Source: JACPFV01 sp052386975 (GTDB lineage: Bacteria; Pseudomonadota; Gammaproteobacteria; Nevskiales; Nevskiaceae). Taken from it: 13,081 bases of DNA. The DNA lies in contig JBQTJQ010000110.1 of the NCBI GenBank assembly GCA_052386975.1, forward strand, positions 1 through 13,081, written 5' to 3'. The position numbers and the translations under genes were made by a program. This document shows, piece by piece, positions 7,684 through 13,081 of this stretch. The stretch's first letter is position 1; every line of letters starts with the position of its first letter. Under the pieces are notes generated by a model, which made no database searches, was not told where the DNA came from, and worked only from the letters and a program-made list of their open reading frames with translations.

Positions 7684-9453
7684 TCACTTCAACAGCGTAT
7701 CCGCCGACTCCGCCAGTTTTTCCTTCGCGTAGGCATAGCCGCGATCGACGATCTCGTCCATGCGCTTCCACGCGAACATGCCGATGCCGAGCACCGGCAT
7801 GCGCAGGTAGAGGTTGGCGTTGGCGGCGCGCGCGCGGGTGCCGCTCTCGCTGGTCATGGTCGCGGTGCGGAACAGGATGTCGCGCAGCCCCGGCGGGTCG
7901 CCCGGCCCGGTCCAGTTCAGCAGCCCCTCCGGATCCGGGCCCTCGATGCCCGGCGCGCGGATGTCGCCCTCGGTCGAGACGTTGGACGCGACGATCGGGC
8001 CGCGCTCGAGGTTCTGCATGATGTCGGTCGGCAGCGAGTTGGCCACCGCGCCGTCGGACAGCAGCTCGCCCTTGTAGACCACCGGCGGGGCGATGCCCGG
8101 CACCGCCATGCTGGCCGCGATCCACGTCTCCAGCGGCCCGGCGTCGTGCACCATCGCCGTGCCGCGCGTCAGGTTGGTGGACACGCAGAACCACGGCATG
8201 CGCAGGTGCTCGATCAACTGCTCGCCGAAGATCTCGCGCAGGCGCCGCAGGAACTTGCGGCCCTTGATCAGCGCGATGCGCGGGAACATGTAGTCGTTGA
8301 GGTAGTTGTGGGTGACGAAGGTGTCGCGCAGCACCGGCACGATCTCGTGGCTGCTGTAGCCCATCGCCACCAGCGCCGAGATCAGCGCGCCCATCGACGA
8401 GCCGCCGGCCAGGTCGATGGTCAGGCCACGCTCCTCGAGCGCGCGCAGCAGGCCCAGGTGGGCGAAGCCGCGCGCGCCGCCGCCGCCGAGCACCAGGCCG
8501 ATGGCGCGGCCGGTGAGCTGGCGCGACAGCGCGGCGAAGTCGGTGACGTTGCCGGGCCGCACGAAGTAGTGCGCGCGCGCCTCGGCCTGCGACTTCCACG
8601 CGGTCACCGCGCCGCCGTCGGCGCCGGGCGGCCGCAAAATCAGAAGTTCGACCTTGGCGAAGATGCCCGAGCGGCGCAGCGCGTCGAGCATCGGCGTGGT
8701 CGCCGGCGTGTCGCCGGCGTTGAGCACCACCAGCACGCGGTCGGCCTGGCGCATGCAGCGCGCGGCCCAGGCGTCGGGCTCGTGCCCGGCGGTGTAGACC
8801 AGATAGCGGAAGCTGCGCTCGAGCTGGTTGAGCCACTCGACCAGCCGTTCGTTGCCGGCGCAGTCGGTCATCGGCGTGGTCGACATGGATTCGCCGAGCT
8901 CGCCGTTCACCGCCGCGTCGTCGACGATGCGGCAGGTGTCCATGCCGCACAGTCGCTCGTGCAGTGCGCGCGCCACGGCGGCGGCGTCCACGCCCGGCGT
9001 GCCGGGGATCACCGCGAAGTTGCGCGCGCTGCGCGCGATGTTGAGCTTGAGCTCGCGCTGGTTCTGGCGCAGGCGCGTGATCAGCACCCGCGCGATCGCC
9101 ACCAGCGCCAGCGGGTTGGCAACCAGGAATTCCATCAGCTGGTCGCGGCGGATCTGGATCAGCTGGCTGTCGCGGATCGCCTCGACCGTGGCGGTGCGCT
9201 TCTCGCCGGACAGCAGGCCGATCTCGCCGATCGGCTCGTGCGCGGCCACCAGGCCGGCGAGCTGGCCGCGGATCATCACGCGCAGGCGGCCGGTGGCGAC
9301 GATGTAGAGGTGCTCGGCCGGCTCGTCCTCGGTGAACAGGCGCTCGCCGCTGCGCAGGTTGATCGGCGCGGCCAGCGCGGCCAGCGCGTCGAGCGACGCC
9401 GGCGGCAGGTTCGCGAACAAGGCGCTTTCGGCGAGGACCGAGCGCAGCTCCAT
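7684..9453 (-). CDS. Patatin-like phospholipase with N-terminal cyclic-nucleotide-binding domain
   Basis: Serine acyl hydrolase of the NTE/RssA patatin class, probably acting on (lyso)phospholipids at the cytoplasmic membrane face; 589 residues with no signal peptide. Residues about 8-130 form a cNMP-binding domain; the phosphate-binding cassette GEIGLLSGEKRTAT (76-89) keeps the Glu77 and Arg86 that contact cyclic nucleotide in CAP-like proteins, so ligand control is plausible. Residues about 145-315 match the middle region found in NTE-like bacterial proteins (AVIPGTPGVD, RQADRVLVVLNAG). The patatin domain (about 317-480) carries the oxyanion loop GGGGARG (323-329), nucleophile Ser353 in GSSMG, and catalytic Asp467 in DGA; the dyad is intact. 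The ATG at 9453 has a possible AGGGG site supplied by the palindromic upstream spacer. It lies downstream of and in the same direction as the DUF885 pair, possibly co-transcribed across 75 bp. Confidence 0.92.
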   Translation of the reverse strand: MELRSVLAESALFANLPPASLDALAALAAPINLRSGERLFTEDEPAEHLYIVATGRLRVMIRGQLAGLVAAHEPIGEIGLLSGEKRTATVEAIRDSQLIQIRRDQLMEFLVANPLALVAIARVLITRLRQNQRELKLNIARSARNFAVIPGTPGVDAAAVARALHERLCGMDTCRIVDDAAVNGELGESMSTTPMTDCAGNERLVEWLNQLERSFRYLVYTAGHEPDAWAARCMRQADRVLVVLNAGDTPATTPMLDALRRSGIFAKVELLILRPPGADGGAVTAWKSQAEARAHYFVRPGNVTDFAALSRQLTGRAIGLVLGGGGARGFAHLGLLRALEERGLTIDLAGGSSMGALISALVAMGYSSHEIVPVLRDTFVTHNYLNDYMFPRIALIKGRKFLRRLREIFGEQLIEHLRMPWFCVSTNLTRGTAMVHDAGPLETWIAASMAVPGIAPPVVYKGELLSDGAVANSLPTDIMQNLERGPIVASNVSTEGDIRAPGIEGPDPEGLLNWTGPGDPPGLRDILFRTATMTSESGTRARAANANLYLRMPVLGIGMFAWKRMDEIVDRGYAYAKEKLAESADTLLK

Positions 9454-9462
9454 TCAGATTGG

Positions 9463-9497
9463 CCCCTAATTGGGGTCAGAAATGGTGGTCTGACCCC
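9463..9497. repeat. Palindromic element with GGGGTCAGA arms upstream of the patatin gene
   Basis: GGGGTCAGA (9472-9480) and TCTGACCCC (9489-9497) are exact reverse complements around 8 bases. An overlapping CCCC (9463-9466) could instead pair with the same GGGG (9472-9475), giving two mutually exclusive foldbacks. It lies in the 75-bp spacer just before the patatin start and contributes the only purine-rich stretch near that ATG. The arm differs by one base from that of the palindrome at 3777-3803 (GGGGACAGA), suggesting a common family. Confidence 0.72.
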
Positions 9498-9528
9498 GGT
9501 TTCTTCCGCCCAGTCTAGCCGACGCGCG

Positions 9529-11331
9529 TCACGACCCGCCCATCACCAGCTTGTCGAGCACCGGCAGCGGCACCGCGCCGTTGACCAGCACGACGTTGTG
9601 GAACTTGCGCAGGTCGAAGTCCGCGCCCTGGCGCTGCTTCAGCTTCTCGCGCAGCTCGAGGATCTTCAGCATGCCGGCCTTGTAGGCCAGCGCCTGGCCG
9701 GGCGCGACCAGGTAGCGCTCGATCTCCGCCACCACGTCCACTTCCGGCTGGCCGGTCTTGGCCAGCATGTACTCGATCGCCTGCTCGCGGGTCCAGCGCC
9801 TGGCGTGCATGCCGGTGTCCACCACCAGCCGCACCGCGCGCAGCATCTCGTCCTGCAGGCGGCCCAGGTCGTCCATCGGCTCCTTCTGGAAGCCGAGCTC
9901 CCAGGCCAGGCGCTCGGCGTACAGCGCCCAGCCCTCGGCGTAGGCGGTGAACAGGCCGAGCCTGCGGAAGGTCGGCACGCCCTTGAGCTCCAGCGCGATC
10001 GCGATCTGGAAGTGGTGGCCCGGCACGCCCTCGTGGTAGGCCAGCGTGCGCATGCCCCACTTGTAGATGGAGTTGACGTCGCGCAGGTTGGCGAAGAACT
10101 TGCCCGGCCGCGAGCCGTCCATCGCCGGCTGCTGGTAGTACGCGCCGGCCGTGCTCTTCTCCATGAACGGCGGCACGCGCTCGACCTTCACGCCGACTTT
10201 CGGCTTCAGGTCGAACGCGCCGTCGAGCCCGCCGCTGATCTCGTCGATGATCTTCTGGTAGTCGGCCAGGATCTGCGCGCGGCCCTCGTCGGTGTCGGGG
10301 TACAGGTAGCGCGGGTCCCTTGACAGCCGCGTCAGGCGCTCGCCGATCGAGCCCGCCTTCGGCACGCCCTGCGCCTTGAGGATCGCCTCCATCTGCGCCT
10401 CGATGCGCGCGACCTCGTCCAGGCCGAGCTGGTGCAGTTGCTCGGGGTTGTAGTCGGCCGTGGTGTGGTTCCTCACGCACCAGGCGTAGTACGCCTCGCC
10501 GTCGGGCAGGGCCCAGACGCCGTTGTTGGCCGTGGCCTTGGCCTGCAGCGCCTCGAAGTACGCGATCAGCTCGCGGTACGCGGGCAGCACGGATTCGGCG
10601 ATGGCCTTCTCGCCGTCCGCCAGGATCGCGTCGCGCTCGGCCTGCGGCACCGACTCGAGCTTGCCGAGCGCGTCGCGCAGGTTCGTGTACAACACCTGCT
10701 CGTTCGGCGCCGGCGCGGCGAAAGCGCGCATCTGGTCGAGCACCTTGGTCACGGTGAACCTGGGCGGGATCACGCCGAGCGACTCGCGCAGCCTGAGCCC
10801 TTCGAGCACCTGGTCGAACTTCCACTTGAACTTGCCCAGCCGCGCGACGTAGTCGCGCGCGGTCTCGGCGTCGTTGACCTGGTGCGTGTTGATCATGAAG
10901 TCCGGCAACTGGCTCTGGATGCCGAACAGCTGGTTGACCGGGTAGTCGTGGAACATCCAGCGCTCGCCGTCGGCCTGGTTCTGCAGGAACCAGTCGAGCA
11001 CGTCGTAGGAAATCTTGCGCTGCTCGCTGAGCGAGGCGCGGTCGTACCGGCGCAGGTCCTCGAGGCTCCCGCGCAGCTGCGCGGCCAGCTCCTTCTGGCG
11101 CGCGACCGAGACGTCGGACAGGTCGTCGTTGTGGAAGTCGATGCCCATCGGCTCGAGCAGGCGCAGGTACGACAGCGTCTCCGGGTCGTCGATGACGGCG
11201 CGCAGGAAGGCCTTCTCGAAGAAGATGTCGATCGAGAACGGCCGGAAGAACCAGGCCTGGGCAACGGCCAGTGCCGCCAGCAGGAACACGGCGGCCACCA
11301 GGCCGCCGAGGATTTTCAGCGCTTTCTTCAT
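9529..11331 (-). CDS. DUF885 family putative metallopeptidase, membrane-anchored (paralogue 1)
   Basis: Member of the DUF885 family, 600 residues; biochemical function is not established, but the family looks like zinc peptidases. Residues 7-27 are a hydrophobic segment after KKALK, a signal peptide or uncleaved anchor that would export the rest to the periplasm. The core motif YHEGVPGHHFQ has His433, Glu434, His439 and His440, an HExxPGHH variant of the zincin HExxH motif; AYAEGWALYAE follows with Glu466 as a candidate third metal ligand. The conserved C-terminal block (GLFTAYAEGWALYAE, WTREQAIEY, PGQALAYKAG) is typical of the family. The ATG at 11331 follows GGAG at 5 bases and lies 12 bases after the upstream paralogue's stop, so the two form an operon. 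Product assignment is by motif; the peptidase role is inference. Confidence 0.85.
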   Translation of the reverse strand: MKKALKILGGLVAAVFLLAALAVAQAWFFRPFSIDIFFEKAFLRAVIDDPETLSYLRLLEPMGIDFHNDDLSDVSVARQKELAAQLRGSLEDLRRYDRASLSEQRKISYDVLDWFLQNQADGERWMFHDYPVNQLFGIQSQLPDFMINTHQVNDAETARDYVARLGKFKWKFDQVLEGLRLRESLGVIPPRFTVTKVLDQMRAFAAPAPNEQVLYTNLRDALGKLESVPQAERDAILADGEKAIAESVLPAYRELIAYFEALQAKATANNGVWALPDGEAYYAWCVRNHTTADYNPEQLHQLGLDEVARIEAQMEAILKAQGVPKAGSIGERLTRLSRDPRYLYPDTDEGRAQILADYQKIIDEISGGLDGAFDLKPKVGVKVERVPPFMEKSTAGAYYQQPAMDGSRPGKFFANLRDVNSIYKWGMRTLAYHEGVPGHHFQIAIALELKGVPTFRRLGLFTAYAEGWALYAERLAWELGFQKEPMDDLGRLQDEMLRAVRLVVDTGMHARRWTREQAIEYMLAKTGQPEVDVVAEIERYLVAPGQALAYKAGMLKILELREKLKQRQGADFDLRKFHNVVLVNGAVPLPVLDKLVMGGS

Positions 11332-11343
11332 GACCGCTCCCGC

Positions 11344-13081
11344 CTAGTCGGTGTTGCCGAGCACCCGCTTCTCGAGCACCGGCAGCGGCATGGCGCCGGC
11401 GCCGAGCACGAGGTTGTGGAACTGCTTGAGGTCGAACTGGTCGCCCTGGCGCCGCTTCAGCTCCTCGCGCAGCGCGACGATCTTCATCATGCCGGTCTTG
11501 TAGGCGAGGGCCTGGCCCGGGTTGACCAGGTAGCGCTCGATCTCGCCGACCACGTCGGTGTCGGGCTGGCCGGTCTTGTCGGCGAAATACTCGATGGCCT
11601 GCTCGCGCGTCCAGCGCCTGGAGTGCATGCCGGTGTCCACCACCAGGCGCACCGCGCGGAACATCTCGGCCTGCAGGCGGCCGAGGTTGTCGAGCGGGTC
11701 CTTCTGGAAGCCGAGCTCCCACGCCAGTTGCTCGGAGTAGAGCGCCCAGCCCTCGGAGTAGACCGTGAACAGGCCGAGGTTGCGGAATTTCGGCACGCCC
11801 TGGATGTCCTGGGCGATGGCGATCTGGAAGTGGTGGCCCGGGATCGCCTCGTGGTACGCCAGCGTGCGCATGCCCCACTTGAACAGCTCGCGCATGTCGC
11901 GCATGTTGATGTAGAAGATCGCCTTGCGCGACTTGTCGAGCGGCGCCGGCAGGTAATGCGCGCCGGGCGCGGTCTTCTCGCGGAACGGCTCGATGCGCTT
12001 GACGTCCACGCCGACCGCCGGCTTGAGGTCGAACGCCTGGTCCATGCCGGCGCTGATCTCCTCGATGATCTTCACGTAGTCGGCGATGGCCGCCTCGCGG
12101 CCGGCGTCGCTGTCCTCGTAGAGCTGCGAGGGCTCGAGCGCGAGCTGGTTCATGCGCGCGCCGACCGAGCCTTCGGTCAGGCCGCGCGCGCGCAGGATCG
12201 CGTCGATTTCCTTCTCGATGCGCGCGACTTCGGCCAGGCCGGTCTGGTGCACCTCTTCCGGCGTCAGCGGCAGCGTGGTGTGGTTCCTCACGCACCAGGC
12301 GTAGTACTGGTCGCCGTCCGGCAGCGCCCACACGCCGTTGTTGGCGGTGACTTTCGGCTGCACCGACTCGTAGTACGCGATCAGCGACTGGTAGGCGGGA
12401 TACACCGACTCGGCGATGGCTTTCTCGCCGGCGGCGAGGATCGCGGCCTTGTCGTCGGCCGACAGGCCTTCGAGCTTGTCGAGCTTGCCGGACAGGTTGG
12501 CGTAGAGCACGTGCTCCTTCGGCGCCGGCTCGACGAACTTGCGCATGCCCTCGAGCGCCTTGTCCACCGCGAACTTCGGCGGCAGCACGCCCTTGGACTC
12601 GCGCAGCTTGAGGCCGTCGAGCACGTGGCCGAACTTCCAGTTGAACTTGTTCAGGCGCGCGACGTAATCGCGCGCGGTGTCGGCGCTGTTGACCTGGTGC
12701 GTGCTGATCATGAACGTCGGCAGGCTGTTCTGGACGCCGAACGTCGGGTTGACCGGGTAGTTGTGCCACATCCACTTCTGGCCCTCGACCGAGTTGTTGA
12801 GGAACCAGTCGAGGATGTCGTAGGACATTTTCCGGGTGTCGTCGAGCGACTCGCGGTCGTAGGCGTGCAGCGTCTCGAGGTTCTCGCGCGTGAAGGCGGC
12901 GAGGCGCTCCTGCCGCGCCGGGCTCGACTCGGTGAGCTCGTCGTTGTGGCCGTGGATGCCCATCGCGTCGAGGAAGCGCAGCGACGACAGGATCTCGGGA
13001 TCGTCGAGCACGGCCTTGAGGAAGGCGCGCTCGAAGAACACGTTGATCGACCACGGCTTGAAGTACCAGGCGTTGACGAAC
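11344..13081 (-). CDS. DUF885 family putative metallopeptidase (paralogue 2), 5' end beyond window
   Basis: Close paralogue of the next gene downstream, in the same order and orientation; 578 residues are visible and the N-terminus lies past base 13081. The first visible residues (VNAWYFKPWSINVFFERAF) align with the post-anchor segment of paralogue 1 (AQAWFFRPFSIDIFFEKAF), so only the membrane segment is missing and the GTG at 13041 is internal, not a start. The HEAIPGHH motif (His410, Glu411, His416, His417 of the visible part) and VYSEGWALYSE (Glu443) match those of paralogue 1, so both copies should bind metal and be active if the family is catalytic. Identity is high in the C-terminal third and lower in the middle, consistent with an older tandem duplication rather than a recent one. 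Confidence 0.85.
   Translation of the reverse strand, partial: FVNAWYFKPWSINVFFERAFLKAVLDDPEILSSLRFLDAMGIHGHNDELTESSPARQERLAAFTRENLETLHAYDRESLDDTRKMSYDILDWFLNNSVEGQKWMWHNYPVNPTFGVQNSLPTFMISTHQVNSADTARDYVARLNKFNWKFGHVLDGLKLRESKGVLPPKFAVDKALEGMRKFVEPAPKEHVLYANLSGKLDKLEGLSADDKAAILAAGEKAIAESVYPAYQSLIAYYESVQPKVTANNGVWALPDGDQYYAWCVRNHTTLPLTPEEVHQTGLAEVARIEKEIDAILRARGLTEGSVGARMNQLALEPSQLYEDSDAGREAAIADYVKIIEEISAGMDQAFDLKPAVGVDVKRIEPFREKTAPGAHYLPAPLDKSRKAIFYINMRDMRELFKWGMRTLAYHEAIPGHHFQIAIAQDIQGVPKFRNLGLFTVYSEGWALYSEQLAWELGFQKDPLDNLGRLQAEMFRAVRLVVDTGMHSRRWTREQAIEYFADKTGQPDTDVVGEIERYLVNPGQALAYKTGMMKIVALREELKRRQGDQFDLKQFHNLVLGAGAMPLPVLEKRVLGNTD

Noticed and set aside
5396..8950. Minus-strand open frame of 1184 codons across the OmpA cluster and patatin gene
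   Set aside because: It crosses genes on both strands and the 70-bp repeat, and has no domain; it is a GC-driven open frame.
8146..10323. Plus-strand open frame of 725 codons opposite the patatin and DUF885 genes
   Set aside because: It spans the intergenic palindrome and two well-supported genes on the other strand; composition is typical of antisense shadows.
13039..13041. GTG as the start of the second DUF885 gene
   Set aside because: Thirteen further in-frame residues upstream align with the paralogue, so the gene continues past the window edge.
9515..13054. Minus-strand open frame of 1179 codons in another frame across both DUF885 genes
   Set aside because: It is the same-strand shadow of two clearly homologous proteins; Arg/Gly/Ala-rich with no motif.

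Overview
The window is high-GC bacterial chromosomal DNA, packed almost wall to wall with ten protein genes (eight complete, one cut at each edge). Outer-membrane OmpA/OprF-type proteins, a YheT-family hydrolase, a periplasmic prolyl oligopeptidase and short palindromes with GGGG(A/T)CAGA arms point to a Gram-negative proteobacterium. Betaproteobacteria is my best guess, from gene content and repeat style only, with no marker gene to confirm it. No RNA gene, CRISPR array, transposase or phage gene was seen, and no gap between genes exceeds about 140 bases.

Left block (1-5225, all minus strand; transcription runs from high to low coordinates): a secreted S9A prolyl oligopeptidase, a YheT-like alpha/beta hydrolase, a membrane-anchored GH5 glycosidase, and a family 2 glycosyltransferase that leaves the window at base 1. 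The last three are tightly coupled (ATGA overlap, then TAAGTG) and look like one operon. The peptidase is separated from them by a gap filled by a 72-bp palindromic repeat. The peptidase reading frame itself carries an in-frame 27-bp perfect palindrome.

Middle block (5363-7600, plus strand): three consecutive genes whose proteins all end in OmpA-type peptidoglycan-binding domains. The first is OprF-like (beta-barrel, Pro-rich linker, thrombospondin type 3 motif, OmpA domain), the second is a bare secreted OmpA domain, and the third has two acidic Ca-binding-like motifs plus an OmpA domain but no barrel. They overlap or nearly touch, so they are probably co-transcribed, diverging from the peptidase across a 137-bp intergenic region.

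Right block (7684-13081, minus strand): two tandem paralogous DUF885 putative metallopeptidases with an HExxPGHH motif, the upstream one cut by the window end, followed by a patatin-like phospholipase with an N-terminal cyclic-nucleotide-binding domain (NTE/RssA type). A second copy of the 70-72-bp repeat lies between the convergent ends of the OmpA cluster and the patatin gene. A GGGGTCAGA palindrome lies just upstream of the patatin gene.

The shared theme is envelope-associated hydrolysis and anchoring: peptide, glycan, ester and lipid hydrolases plus peptidoglycan-binding outer-membrane proteins. I see no defined new defence or biosynthetic system. The most unusual signals are the palindromic elements, one of them inside a conserved enzyme gene, and the triple OmpA-domain cluster.
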